DNA of 64,000 nucleotides from Pullichristensenella excrementipullorum (GCA_018713365.1 DVOU01000007.1:8183-72182), one strand, 5' to 3'. Counted from the stretch's first letter, positions 33,420-42,867 are shown. Numbers and translations: made by a program. Notes: generated from the sequence alone by a model not told the origin.

Positions 33420-35675
33420 TCATATCCGCAGACGCGAGAGCGCCTTGCCGATCGTCGCCATATCCGCGGCGTGTCCGTCGCTGGCCTGCGCGACCATGGG
33501 CAGGATGGCGTCGTAAAGGCATTTGTCGATCTCATCGGGGTTGAGTACCATTTCGCCCATCGTCACGGGGAATCGCGGGCGCGCGTTGGCAAATTCCTGC
33601 TGGGCCATGGGCAGCCATGGATACAGAGAAATCAGATCATAATTCCTGTAGACGGACAGACAGGGCGATTGTCCCCCGAGGATCGCGTGGGGAATGGCGA
33701 CATCCGTGCTGGTCGCCCAGCGCATGAAGCGAAAGGCGGACTCGGGATGTTTGCTCTTTCTGGGGATGCCCAGACTCCAGCCGGAAAGCGTGGAATTTCC
33801 CGGCAAAGGAGCGTAGCCGACGTCGTTGATGGAGCAGCACTTCAGGCGATTGGCTAGCTCCGCGGCGAAATTCTGGAACGTATAGAGCATCGCCGTGCGC
33901 CCCTCGAGGAAATCGTCGACGGCGTTGGCCGGCCGCTTCTGAACAGCATCCGGCGCGGAATAGAGTACCGCTTCGAGAAGGTTCCTGATCCCCTTGCGGT
34001 TGGCCTGGCTGTTAAAGTCCAGCTGATTGTAGCTGTTCGCCAGCGAGCCGCCGCACTCCCATATCCTCGGCATCAGGTCGCAAGTGAGCAGGCTCGGGTT
34101 GGAAAGCGCCATGGAGTGACCGTATTCCACGGGAGAATCCTTGTTAAATTCTCGGGTGAAAAAGCGCGCGATGGCATTGAAGCGAAACCAGCTGTCCGGC
34201 ACCTTCAAGGACATCACAAAGCGCTTTTCCATCTGGTTTGCCAGCACCTTGTCTTCCAGCAGATCCTTGCGATAGAAAAGCAGTTGCGTACTCACCAAAT
34301 AGGGCAGCGCATACGTGCGCCCCTCGAATTTCCCCATGCAGTCCACCGCGCCGGGAAGATATTTGCTCAGGTCGATCGGCATCCGGTTCAAAAACTCGCC
34401 GATGTCCAGAAGATAGCCGCAGCTGGCAAAATACGCCAGCCAGGGAAGATCAAAGAGGATCACGTCGATGTCCGTCCGATCGCTTTTCAGATATTCGTTG
34501 ATATAATCGAAGGCCATGCTGGTTCGGACGGTCTTCATGCGCACATTGATGTGTTCCCGCGCGTAAAAGTTTACCAGCAGCTGTGGCAGCCCTCCCAGCG
34601 CCATCTCGTCATCCAGAACGAGCGCCTGTATCTCATCTTCCCAACCACAGACGACCGGCGGCAGTTTCTGCGGCCGTATATCTTCGTCCAGGACAAACTC
34701 ATCGCGGAAAATGATCTGGCGCTTGTCGGTGGAAAGCGGCGCCTTGACGTGCGTCATCAGCAGCCGCGCCGCCGACTCGCCGATGGCAAACGCATTGCGG
34801 GAGGTCTTGTGGATGGCGCTGTCGTCGTAAAAGACGTCGTCGATCGAATCGCCCGTGGAAAGTATGTAAACATCCCGGCCAACCTTTTTGTGGTGAAAAT
34901 TGGCGGCGTAGCGTATGCCTTCGGCCAGGTGGTAGGATGTGGTGAGGATCGCCAGGCTTTCATCGCTGCAGAGTTCCAGCAGACGAATGCCGGCGCGAAA
35001 TCCATATTCCCGGCTCGCCGTATTGCAGCAAATATAGGACGGGTCCGCCTGTATGCCCAGGAGGCGAAAAGCGTGCAGGTATCCTTCCACCGCCTGTTGG
35101 TTTTCCTGAAACATTTCATGGCCGCACGCCAGTCCGATGCGCGTGAACCCTCGCTCGAGCAGAGACTTGGTGATGCGAAAAAATGTCTCCCGACAGTCGA
35201 CGGCCACAAAATCGCAGTCCAGGTCTTCCGGCCGGCGATCCAGCAGCACATAAGGGATGCCGGAGCAGGCGAGCGTTTCAAAGATCCGGCTGTTTTCCGG
35301 CTGGCAGGTGTAAAGGATGATGCCGGTCGCTTTTTTGCCAATGAGGTTTTTGAGCATCCGCGATTCGTTGATGGCGCTCCCGTCGGTGAGCATGAGCTGT
35401 ATATTCCGGCCGTTTTGCGAAAGAAATCCCTTCACGCCAGCCATGAGCTTTTCAAGATAGGGCTCGGATATGTTGGGCAGGATGACACCCACGTCGTCGA
35501 TGCAGCCGCGTTTGACCTCCCGCGCGGAATCCTGCGCCACATAGTGCAGACAGTCGATGGCGGCCTGGATACGCACAGCCGTTTCCGCGCTGAGATTGGG
35601 CTTATTGTTGAGATAGTTCGAGACCGTTGAAATGGAAACGCCGGCCAGACGCGCCACATCCTTGATCGTCGGCAT
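33420..35675 (-). CDS. LacI-type regulator fused to a family-1 solute-binding domain
   Basis: 751 residues, no signal peptide. Residues 2-50 are a LacI HTH (TIKDVARLAGVSISTVSNYL). Residues about 60-325 are a LacI/periplasmic-binding type 1 sensor (DDVGVILPNIS, GIPYVLLDRR, GFTRIGLACGHE). From about 340 to the end comes a second, MalE-like SBP_bac_1 fold (PQLLVNFYAREH, IDVILFDLPWLAYFASCGYL, GRTYALPYLVSTQLLFYRKD). The second binding domain must be cytoplasmic and may sense a second ligand. ATG 35675 follows GCGAGGTG. Divergent from the hydrolase/importer B operon across a CG-centred operator. Confidence 0.88.
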   Translation of the reverse strand: MPTIKDVARLAGVSISTVSNYLNNKPNLSAETAVRIQAAIDCLHYVAQDSAREVKRGCIDDVGVILPNISEPYLEKLMAGVKGFLSQNGRNIQLMLTDGSAINESRMLKNLIGKKATGIILYTCQPENSRIFETLACSGIPYVLLDRRPEDLDCDFVAVDCRETFFRITKSLLERGFTRIGLACGHEMFQENQQAVEGYLHAFRLLGIQADPSYICCNTASREYGFRAGIRLLELCSDESLAILTTSYHLAEGIRYAANFHHKKVGRDVYILSTGDSIDDVFYDDSAIHKTSRNAFAIGESAARLLMTHVKAPLSTDKRQIIFRDEFVLDEDIRPQKLPPVVCGWEDEIQALVLDDEMALGGLPQLLVNFYAREHINVRMKTVRTSMAFDYINEYLKSDRTDIDVILFDLPWLAYFASCGYLLDIGEFLNRMPIDLSKYLPGAVDCMGKFEGRTYALPYLVSTQLLFYRKDLLEDKVLANQMEKRFVMSLKVPDSWFRFNAIARFFTREFNKDSPVEYGHSMALSNPSLLTCDLMPRIWECGGSLANSYNQLDFNSQANRKGIRNLLEAVLYSAPDAVQKRPANAVDDFLEGRTAMLYTFQNFAAELANRLKCCSINDVGYAPLPGNSTLSGWSLGIPRKSKHPESAFRFMRWATSTDVAIPHAILGGQSPCLSVYRNYDLISLYPWLPMAQQEFANARPRFPVTMGEMVLNPDEIDKCLYDAILPMVAQASDGHAADMATIGKALSRLRI

Positions 35676-35699
35676 TGGAAACACCTCGCTTCGCATTCT

Positions 35700-35810
35700 A
35701 TAGTATCACAATCAACATTCGTTTGTAAATGATTCATAAAACGTTTCACGAAATTATTCACAAATCGGCGTGCTTGAGTGTTTTATTTGTGATATGCTTA
35801 ATTTATCACA
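35700..35810. promoter_or_regulatory. divergent control region of LacI-fusion and hydrolase/importer B genes
   Basis: Minus promoter: TTTACA (35729-35724), 18 bases, TACTAT (35705-35700). A LacI-type operator TAAAACGTTTCA, centred on AAACGTTT (35739-35746), lies just upstream, inside a larger inverted repeat TTTGT...ACAAA. On the + side, TGTGATA (35788-35794) and TATCACA (35804-35810) form a perfect inverted repeat with a 9-base centre, overlapping a -10-like CTTAAT (35797-35802) and following TTGAGT (35774-35779). TGTGA-N13-TCACA is too wide for a CRP site. Confidence 0.65.
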
Positions 35811-35826
35811 GAAGGGGATCAGCGCC

Positions 35827-36702
35827 ATGGAATACGAAAACAAATTCTATACGGGTGGCTTTTGGAAGAATATTACCGTCGGTCTTCCTGAAAACGGGCA
35901 GACGGCTCCCCTGCCGGCGGTCGTGTTAAGCCATGGACACAGCCGGCACAGATCCGATGGTCTGGACGCCCTCGCGGCGACTCTGAACCGCGCCGGGTAT
36001 GTCACCGCGCGTTTTGACTTCCGCGGTTGCGGAGAGGATGCGCGCCGCTACACGCTCAACTGTGCCAGCGAATGGCCCGCCGATCTGGCAAACGCCATTT
36101 CCTATGTCAGCGCGCTGCCCTTCGTGGACAGGGCCCGCGTCGGCCTTGCCGGCATCAGCATGGGCGCGGCTACCTCTGTCTATGTCGCGGGGATGGACAG
36201 GCGCGTGCGCAGCGTGGTCGCCATGGGCGGCATCGCCGACTGCTATGCGTGGATCGAAGCGATGTGGAAAAACGCGGACGCTGACTTTGAAGGCTTTCTG
36301 GCCCGCATTGAGCGCGACCGGGAGCTGCTCGCGCTGACCGGCCGCTCCAGCATCGTCTCCGCGGTGGAGATGTACATGGCAAGCGAACAGGAAAAGCGCG
36401 ATTTGGAACAGGAGAGTTTCCTGACTGGCGTGAACGCGTATGTCTCGCTCGCCTCCATCCGCGATATGATGGACTACCGCCCGATCGATCATTGCCCGGC
36501 GATCACCTGCCCGATCTTTTTCGCCCATGGCGGAGCGGACAACGTCGTTCCCATCGCGCAGTCCGAACGCATGTTCTCGGCAGTCGCGTCCGAAGTGAAG
36601 CAGTTCAAGGTATACGAGGGGATCGAACACAATATTCCGCAGGATCCCAACCGCGACGTCGTATTCACGGATATTGTCGCCTGGTTTGATCGGACCCTGT
36701 AG
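35827..36702 (+). CDS. alpha/beta hydrolase, probable esterase or deacylase
   Basis: 291 residues, cytoplasmic. Oxyanion region VVLSHGHSRHR near residue 37, nucleophile Ser in GISMGAA near 115, a likely acid Asp in HGGADNVVP, and the catalytic His in EHNIP near the C-terminus. The FDFRGCGED loop is typical of the BAAT/dienelactone-hydrolase-like group. AGAAGGGG lies upstream of ATG 35827. It opens the importer B operon, so it may remove an acyl group from the imported sugar. The substrate is not known. Confidence 0.82.
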   Translation: MEYENKFYTGGFWKNITVGLPENGQTAPLPAVVLSHGHSRHRSDGLDALAATLNRAGYVTARFDFRGCGEDARRYTLNCASEWPADLANAISYVSALPFVDRARVGLAGISMGAATSVYVAGMDRRVRSVVAMGGIADCYAWIEAMWKNADADFEGFLARIERDRELLALTGRSSIVSAVEMYMASEQEKRDLEQESFLTGVNAYVSLASIRDMMDYRPIDHCPAITCPIFFAHGGADNVVPIAQSERMFSAVASEVKQFKVYEGIEHNIPQDPNRDVVFTDIVAWFDRTL

Positions 36703-36758
36703 CTCCGCAACGTGCATTGGGGCTGCATGCCCTAGAAAATACAAGGAGGAAATTGAAC

Positions 36759-37697
36759 ATGAAGAGAGTCCTGGCTTTTGTCCTGGTGCTGACCATGGCA
36801 CTGATCAGCTTCGGCGCCGCCGTTGCTGAAGAACCTCTGCGGATCGGCGTTTGCTACTGTATGCTCAGCGCTCCCGCCGTCAAGGTCATGGCCGAGGGCG
36901 TGAACGCCAAGGCCGCCGAATACGGCATGGAGCTGATCGAGCTGGACGCCGAATTTGACGCCACCAAGCAGACTGACCAGATGAGTTCCCTGATCTCGCA
37001 GGGTGTGGACGGCATCGTACTCAATCCCGTTGACGCCGTTTCCATCGTCTCTGTGGTAAAGCAGGCCTACGAGGCTGGCATCCCGGTGGTCATGGCGTCC
37101 ATGGACATCGACGAATCCGGCCGCGAATACGTGGTCTCCTACAGCGGCGCGGACGATTACGACGTTGGCTACAACGCGGGCGAGAAACTTGCAGAGGCGC
37201 TCGGCGGCGAAGGCCAGGTAGCCATCATCGAGGGGCAGGCGGGCACCTCCGCCACCACTCGCCGCACCGAGGGCTTTGAGGACGCCGTCGCCGACACCGG
37301 GATCGAAGTCGTCGCCAAACTGGCCGCGGACTTCGACACCGCCAAGGCCATGGCCGCGACCGAGGACCTGCTGACCCGCTATCCCGACATTGACGGCATC
37401 TTCTCGCAGGACGACACCATGTGCGTTGGCGTGGTCCAAGCCATGAAGTCCATGGGCTACACGGGCGAGGACGTCGCCGTCGTCAGCTACAACGGCAGCC
37501 AGAACGGCTACGACATGGTCAAGAACGGCGACATCATCGGCACCGCAGTACAACCCCTGACCGCTGAGGGCAGCAACGCGGTGGAGGCGCTGTACAAGGC
37601 CATCAACGGCGAAGAGGTCGAGCCGTGGCTGAAGAGCGAGATCCAGGTGCTGGACGCCACCAACATCGACGATTACGACACTTCCCTGCTTTGGTAG
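36759..37697 (+). CDS. sugar-binding protein of importer B (RbsB-like)
   Basis: 312 residues. A signal peptide (MKRVLAFVLVLTMALISFGA) with a cut after VA before EEPLRIGV and no lipobox Cys. Binding-protein type 1 fold with SSLISQGVDGIVLNPVDA, AGIPVVMASMDID and the late DGIFSQDDTMCVGVVQAM. AAGGAGG precedes ATG 36759. An 11-bp hairpin follows directly and probably sets a higher level for this protein than for the membrane parts. The sugar is not identifiable. Confidence 0.92.
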   Translation: MKRVLAFVLVLTMALISFGAAVAEEPLRIGVCYCMLSAPAVKVMAEGVNAKAAEYGMELIELDAEFDATKQTDQMSSLISQGVDGIVLNPVDAVSIVSVVKQAYEAGIPVVMASMDIDESGREYVVSYSGADDYDVGYNAGEKLAEALGGEGQVAIIEGQAGTSATTRRTEGFEDAVADTGIEVVAKLAADFDTAKAMAATEDLLTRYPDIDGIFSQDDTMCVGVVQAMKSMGYTGEDVAVVSYNGSQNGYDMVKNGDIIGTAVQPLTAEGSNAVEALYKAINGEEVEPWLKSEIQVLDATNIDDYDTSLLW

Positions 37698-37711
37698 ACT
37701 GAACGTTGTTT

Positions 37712-37740
37712 GCGGAAGAGGCAGTCTTCGCCTCTTCCGC
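37712..37740 (+). terminator. attenuator or mRNA-stabilising hairpin after binding protein B
   Basis: GCGGAAGAGGC (37712-37722) pairs perfectly with GCCTCTTCCGC (37730-37740), with a 7-base loop and no T-run. Its position between a binding-protein gene and its ATPase gene fits 3'-end protection of the upstream message. The rest of the 111-base gap holds only the weak ATPase start region. Confidence 0.6.
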
Positions 37741-37808
37741 TCGTCCATGCGCGGCCTTCCGCGGGAGGGGCGCAGATTTTTCCTGACAGAAAGATGGTGC
37801 TTGCGAGA

Positions 37809-39320
37809 ATGGAAAACACGCGGACTCCCATACTCCAACTGGAACATATCGAGAAGGCGTTCCCCGGCGTAAAGGCGCTGAAGGACATCTCCATCTCGGT
37901 GGATCGTGGCGAAGTTCGCGCGCTTGTGGGCGAGAACGGCGCTGGCAAATCCACGCTGATGAAGGTGCTTACGGGCGTCATCTCCAGGGACGCCGGGCGC
38001 ATCCTCATCGACGGCAAGGAGGTCAATATCGTCACGCCGCTGCAGGCGCAGAAACTCGGCCTGAGCATCATCTTTCAGGAATTCAATCTCATCAATTCCC
38101 TCAGCATTTCGGAGAACATCTTTATCAATCGCCTGCCGCGCAAGGGCATACGGGGCGTAGACTGGGCAAAGACGCACAGCGACGCAAAAAAGCTGCTCGA
38201 CCGCGTCGGCCTGAAGGCAGATTCCCGCACGCTGGTGGGGACGCTTTCCGTGGCCGAAAAACAGATGGTGGAGATCGCCAAGGCGCTCTCCTTCGCGCCG
38301 AAGATACTCATCATGGATGAGCCCAGCGCCACGCTGACCAATGTCGAGATCGAGAGCCTGTTCAAAATCATCGAGGATTTGAAGCGCAGCGGCGTCACCG
38401 TCATCTATATCTCCCATCGCCTGGAGGAGATCTTCCGCGTCTGCGATTCCGTGACCGTCGTGCGCGACGGAGAAGTCATCCAAACGAGCAGGATCGAGGA
38501 TATTACCAAGAACGAGATCATTTCGCTGATGGTGGGCCGGAGCCTCGATCAGGAATTCCCGCGCCGGAACGGCCGCGCTTGTGACGAAACTGTGCTGGAG
38601 GTTCGCGGCCTTTGCCGACACGGCTTCTTTGAAGATGTGAATTTCACTTTGCGCAAGGGCGAACGCCTCGGCATCGCGGGTCTGGTCGGCTCGGGGCGAA
38701 CGGAGATCCTGCGCGCGGTCTTCGGCGCAGACCGGGCGGATGCCGGCGAAGTGTTGATCCACGGCGCGCCCGTCACGATCACCTCTCCCCGGGAGGCGAT
38801 AGCGCACAAAATGGGCATGCTGACCGAGGACAGAAAGACGCAGGGGCTGGTCCTTGAGTCGTCCATCGGCGAAAATATCACGCTTGCCGCCCTGCGCAAG
38901 ATCGGCAAAAAGGGCTTTCTCAGCCGCAGGACGGAAAAGACGGTGGCTGCGGATTACCTCAAAGTGCTGCAGATCAAGGCCCCGGACACGGGCGTGGTGG
39001 CCATGAACCTTTCCGGCGGCAACCAGCAGAAGGTGGTCGTCGCCAAGTGGCTGTATACCGATGCCGAGATCCTCATCCTCGACGAGCCCACCCGCGGCAT
39101 CGACGTGGGCGCGAAATACGAGATCTATCAGCTGATCAATCGCCTCGCGGACGAGGGACGGTCGATCATCATCATCTCTTCGGAAACTTCCGAGGTCATC
39201 GAAATGAGCGATCGCCTGCTGGTGGTACACGAGGGCCGGATACGGGGCGAGCTGTGCGGCGCGGACATGACCAGCGAGAACATCATGAAGCTCGCGATAC
39301 TGGAGGAGGCCAAAGCATGA
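37809..39320 (+). CDS. importer B ATPase with two nucleotide domains (RbsA-like)
   Basis: 503 residues. Domain 1: Walker A GENGAGKST, signature-like LSVAEKQMVEIAKAL, Walker B LIMDEPSATL. Domain 2: GLVGSGRTE, NLSGGNQQKVVVAKW and LILDEPTRGIDVG. The start is uncertain: ATG 37809 matches related proteins; ATG 37794 and GTG 37797 are in frame upstream, and none has a good ribosome site. The stop overlaps the next permease start by 4 bases. Confidence 0.92.
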   Translation: MENTRTPILQLEHIEKAFPGVKALKDISISVDRGEVRALVGENGAGKSTLMKVLTGVISRDAGRILIDGKEVNIVTPLQAQKLGLSIIFQEFNLINSLSISENIFINRLPRKGIRGVDWAKTHSDAKKLLDRVGLKADSRTLVGTLSVAEKQMVEIAKALSFAPKILIMDEPSATLTNVEIESLFKIIEDLKRSGVTVIYISHRLEEIFRVCDSVTVVRDGEVIQTSRIEDITKNEIISLMVGRSLDQEFPRRNGRACDETVLEVRGLCRHGFFEDVNFTLRKGERLGIAGLVGSGRTEILRAVFGADRADAGEVLIHGAPVTITSPREAIAHKMGMLTEDRKTQGLVLESSIGENITLAALRKIGKKGFLSRRTEKTVAADYLKVLQIKAPDTGVVAMNLSGGNQQKVVVAKWLYTDAEILILDEPTRGIDVGAKYEIYQLINRLADEGRSIIIISSETSEVIEMSDRLLVVHEGRIRGELCGADMTSENIMKLAILEEAKA

Positions 39321-40270
39321 AGACCAAGCTGAGACGCTTCGCGTACAGGCAGTCGAGCCTGTTGCTGTTCGCCCTTGTGTTCATCATCGCCTCCATTCTG
39401 GCGCCAAACTTCTTTTCCGTGCGCAATGTACTCAACATCGCCCGCCAGAACTGCGTGCTGGGCCTGATCACCATCGGCGTGAGCTGCGTGCTGATCACTG
39501 GGCACATGGATCTTTCCGTCAGCGGTATCGTATCGTTCACCGGGCTGATCGCGCTCTCCTTTCAGGAGTACATGCCTGCCGGCCTCGCCATCCTCTGCGC
39601 GCTGCTGGCCGGACTCTTGTTCGGCCTTGTCAATGGGCTGATCATCAAGCTCGTACACGCCAATTCCGGCGAATCGCTGATGATCACCTTCGGCACGCAG
39701 CTGATCTTTGCGGCGGCGAGCCTGCTCTATACCGGCGGCTTTTCCCTGCAGGGCAGCAAATCGGATTTCTACAACGCCCTGGGCATGAAGGTGTACTTAC
39801 AATACCTGCCGCTGCCCTTCCTGATCCTCCTGGCTTTCGTGATCCTGCTTTCTGTTCTTGAACACAGCACATTGTTTGGCCGGAGGATGCACATGGCGGG
39901 TTTCAACCCCGTTTGCAGCCGCATGTCCGGCGTGGATCCCGGCAATATCAGCCTTGTCGCCTACTGCATTTCCGGGTTCATGAGCGCCGTGGCCGCCATC
40001 ATTCTCACCTCCCGCACGCTGGGCGCTACGCCTACTGCGGGCACGGGTTATGAAATGGACGCGATCGTCGCGGCTGTTCTGGGCGGCGTCAGTTTGTCCG
40101 GCGGCGTCGGCGGCATCTTCAAGGCGTTCGTTGGCGTACTGACGTTGGGCATGATCTCCAACGCCATGAATCTGCTCGGCTTTGGCGCGCACGATCAGGC
40201 CATCGTCAAAGGCTGCATACTGGTGCTGGCCATCGCCATTGACGTCGTGAATCGCCGCAAGCAGGCGTAG
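39317..40270 (+). CDS. importer B permease 1 (RbsC-like)
   Basis: 317 residues, BPD_transp_2 family, multiple membrane segments. Conserved GVSCVLITGHMDLSVSG near residue 55, coupling loop EHSTLFGRRMHMAGFNPVCS, and AVLGGVSLSGGVGG. The TGHMDLS element replaces the usual TGGIDLS. ATG 39317 overlaps the ATPase stop (ATGA). Probably a heterodimer with the next gene. Confidence 0.92.
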   Translation: MKTKLRRFAYRQSSLLLFALVFIIASILAPNFFSVRNVLNIARQNCVLGLITIGVSCVLITGHMDLSVSGIVSFTGLIALSFQEYMPAGLAILCALLAGLLFGLVNGLIIKLVHANSGESLMITFGTQLIFAAASLLYTGGFSLQGSKSDFYNALGMKVYLQYLPLPFLILLAFVILLSVLEHSTLFGRRMHMAGFNPVCSRMSGVDPGNISLVAYCISGFMSAVAAIILTSRTLGATPTAGTGYEMDAIVAAVLGGVSLSGGVGGIFKAFVGVLTLGMISNAMNLLGFGAHDQAIVKGCILVLAIAIDVVNRRKQA

Positions 40271-40282
40271 GAGGGCTGGACT

Positions 40283-41230
40283 ATGAAAAAATGCTTCCAG
40301 TTTGCCGTCAGGCACAGGACACTGTTCATGCTCATTCTGCTGATCGCGGTGGTGAGCGTCCTCTCCCCTTTCTTTCTCACGCGGGACAATATCATCAACC
40401 TGTTTACCCAGACCGCCATTTACGGCATCATGGCCTGCGGCATGACGTTTGCGATCATCGGCGGCGATTTTGACCTGTCCATTGGTTCGACGCTCGCGCT
40501 CTCCGGCCTCATCGCCATCATGCTGGAGCCGTCCATCGGACAGGTGGCTAGCATACTGTTCGCCCTCGTCTGCGCGGTCGCGATCGGCGCGTTCAACGGC
40601 TTTCTTGTGGCGTATTGTGGCATCAGCTCGTTCATCGTCACCATCGGCACCAGCAATATCTTCAAAGGAGTGGCTCTGCGGATCTCCGACGGCGACCCCA
40701 TTGCCAGCACCAACACATGGTTCAGCCAGCTTGGCAACGGCGACCTGCTGGGCGTGCCTTACATGGTTCTGGCCATGATTCTGCTGGTGTTGGCGACCTC
40801 CTATGTGCTGAATCGCACCCGCTACGGGCGCAATGTCTACGCCATTGGCGGCAGCATGGAAGTCGCGCACAGCAGCGGCGTCAATACGCGGTCGACCAAG
40901 GCGTCGATCTTCATGTTGAGCGCCCTGAGCGCTGGGATCGCCGGCGTACTCAACGCATCCCGCCTCAATACCGCGTCCGCCATACAGGGCGACAACGTGT
41001 CGCTCTCTGTCATCACCGGCGTGGTCATCGGCGGCACGAGCCTGATCGGCGGCATAGGTGGCATTGGCAAGAGCATCATTGGCATCTTCATTTTCCAGAT
41101 CATCACCAACGCTTTGGATCTGATGGGCATTTATACGTACTATCAAACCGGCATCCGCGGCCTCATACTCGTGATCATCATGGCAACGGAAGCCTATTCC
41201 CGCCACCGCGCGGAACAGAGGGCGCGCTGA
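40283..41230 (+). CDS. importer B permease 2 (RbsC-like)
   Basis: 315 residues, BPD_transp_2 family. GMTFAIIGGDFDLSIGSTLAL near residue 55, coupling loop NRTRYGRNVYAIGGSMEVA, VIGGTSLIGGIGGIGKS. AGGAGGGCTGGACT precedes the ATG, 12 bases after the previous stop. Last gene of the operon; a terminator with a T-run follows at 41507-41541. Confidence 0.92.
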   Translation: MKKCFQFAVRHRTLFMLILLIAVVSVLSPFFLTRDNIINLFTQTAIYGIMACGMTFAIIGGDFDLSIGSTLALSGLIAIMLEPSIGQVASILFALVCAVAIGAFNGFLVAYCGISSFIVTIGTSNIFKGVALRISDGDPIASTNTWFSQLGNGDLLGVPYMVLAMILLVLATSYVLNRTRYGRNVYAIGGSMEVAHSSGVNTRSTKASIFMLSALSAGIAGVLNASRLNTASAIQGDNVSLSVITGVVIGGTSLIGGIGGIGKSIIGIFIFQIITNALDLMGIYTYYQTGIRGLILVIIMATEAYSRHRAEQRAR

Positions 41231-41390
41231 GAAGGCGGAGGCTGGGCTCGCCTCGCCGCCCTTGCAGACACTCTGCTTGGGGCGTACCGGGGAACCGTAT
41301 TCCCTGGCCGCGAACAGCAAAACCTCCAGGAGGGAGTCCGCGCGTCCAACGGCGCATTCCACCGTTACCCGGCAAATCATATCCACGAAA

Positions 41391-41431
41391 ATGCCCGCGC
41401 CGTTCCTTGAATGAAGGGACGGCGTGGGCAT
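41391..41431 (-). terminator. terminator of importer C operon
   Basis: An 18-bp stem with two G-T pairs: ATGCCC-CGCCGT-CCTT with its complement at 41414-41431 and a GAATG loop. On the minus strand it is followed by TTTTCG. Confidence 0.75.
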
Positions 41432-41506
41432 TGGAACAGGTCAAAACAGCTCAAAATAACACCAACGGCTGCCGCGAGGCACGAGGCTTGTTGGGCAAAG
41501 GACGCG

Positions 41507-41541
41507 AAGCGCCGACCGATTTGCTGCGGGCGGCGCTTTTT
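41507..41541 (+). terminator. terminator of importer B operon
   Basis: AAGCGCCG (41507-41514) pairs with CGGCGCTT (41531-41538), with an inner CCG/CGG pair set and TTTTT following on the + strand. Confidence 0.75.
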
Positions 41542-41614
41542 CACGCTCATGTCCTGTAAAAATGTCTGCGGAAGACGCGCGGTCGTTTCTTTGTGCGGAG
41601 TGACGCCGGAAAGT

Positions 41615-42850
41615 TTAATAGCGGTCGACCGTTTCAAACATGGCGACGATGTTTTCCGGGGGACAGTCGCGCATGATGTTGTGTACGGTGTTGAACACGA
41701 AACCGCCGCCGGGGGCAAAGGTCTCGATCATCTCCGCCACATGGTCGCGGACCTGTTGCGGCGTGCCATGGTTGAGGATGCGCCGCGTGTCGCAGCCGCC
41801 GCCCCAGAAGGTTATGTCCTTGCCAAATTCGCGCTTGAGGCGCCTGGCTTCCATGTCCCGCGCCACGAACTGCACGGGGTTGATGATGTCGTATCCCGCC
41901 TCGATGAGGTCTGGCAGCAGCTTGTAGATGGAGCCGCAGGAGTGCAAAAACGTCTTCATGCCGGAATGCTTGTGGACGTATTCGTTCAGCTTCGCGTGGC
42001 GGGGCTTGAACAGGCGGCGGTAGATCTCCGGCTGCATGAACGGGCCGGTATCCATGCCCAGATCGTCGCCGAAGCGCAGGATGTCGCACACATCGCCGAC
42101 ATAATGGCAGACATTCTCCAGCGTTTTCAGATGGCGCTCAAGCAGCGCGTCCAGCAGGCGCGCCACGCCGTCCTCGTCGATCATCAAATCGCAGAGGAAA
42201 TTGTCGATGCGGCGCAGGAATGTGCCCCACTCAAACAGATTGCAGCCGCAGACGATCATGATGGCACGATCGCTCTGCGCGCGCAATTGCAGGGCGCGCT
42301 CGCGCAATTTGGGCCAGAAATCCGCCTCATTGGCGTGATCCCAGGGCGAATGCACCATCGCCTGCCATAGCACCATATCCATCTGCGCGTCCAGATCGCT
42401 CAGATCCTCGGGAAGCTCGTCGCCGGGATAGGGGCAATAGGTGCCATCGAAGAATGTCGCGCCCTCCGGCATGCGCGCGATCTGCACGCCGTTTTTCATC
42501 ACGATCCAGCTGTTGTCCTCCTTGTGGATCGGGTCGAACCAAATGGGGATCAGGCCCACGCTGCCATCGGCGAGCGGGAAGGGCTTCCAATCCTCCGGCT
42601 TTTCGTTGAACATGCGGCCGACATCCACGCAGTCGATATGGAAGTGGTCAAGCACCGCGTCGTCCGGCTGTGTCACCTGCTGCACCACGTCGTATATCTT
42701 TGCCGGGCCGCAGTTCAGGCCGGTATACTTCACCAGGCGGTTGTAGGCGATCGCCGAGATGCCGGAACTGGGTGTCGCGCCCAGATCGCGCGGCAAGCGG
42801 TCCGGCTCGCGATGCGCGATGGACGCCAGAATGCGTTCTCTGCTGGTCAT
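41615..42850 (-). CDS. URO-D-superfamily protein, probable corrinoid-linked methyltransferase
   Basis: 411 residues related to uroporphyrinogen decarboxylase and to the MtaA/CmuA/MtvB methyltransferases. The MTSRERILASIAHREPDRLP start and zinc-site element FLHSCGSI (about residues 305-312) are present, as is the late NTVHNIM region. Methyl-transferring members use H-x-C plus a distal Cys to bind zinc and pass methyl groups to or from a corrinoid. It is the last gene of an importer operon that also has a mutarotase and an SGNH hydrolase, which argues against haem synthesis and for acting on the imported compound. A corrinoid operon lies 9 kb away. Confidence 0.75.
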   Translation of the reverse strand: MTSRERILASIAHREPDRLPRDLGATPSSGISAIAYNRLVKYTGLNCGPAKIYDVVQQVTQPDDAVLDHFHIDCVDVGRMFNEKPEDWKPFPLADGSVGLIPIWFDPIHKEDNSWIVMKNGVQIARMPEGATFFDGTYCPYPGDELPEDLSDLDAQMDMVLWQAMVHSPWDHANEADFWPKLRERALQLRAQSDRAIMIVCGCNLFEWGTFLRRIDNFLCDLMIDEDGVARLLDALLERHLKTLENVCHYVGDVCDILRFGDDLGMDTGPFMQPEIYRRLFKPRHAKLNEYVHKHSGMKTFLHSCGSIYKLLPDLIEAGYDIINPVQFVARDMEARRLKREFGKDITFWGGGCDTRRILNHGTPQQVRDHVAEMIETFAPGGGFVFNTVHNIMRDCPPENIVAMFETVDRY

Positions 42851-42867
42851 TGCTTTCCTCCTGTTCG

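Larger units (their letters stand above)
41231..41614. other. convergent intergenic region
   Basis: 384 bases between importer B and the URO-D gene. It holds the two terminators listed separately. The stretch 41231-41390 has no gene, promoter or repeat that I can support. Confidence 0.5.

Noticed and set aside
35788..35810. CRP-type site TGTGA...TCACA
   Set aside because: The centre is 13 bases rather than 6, so it does not match CRP geometry; kept only as an unassigned inverted repeat.
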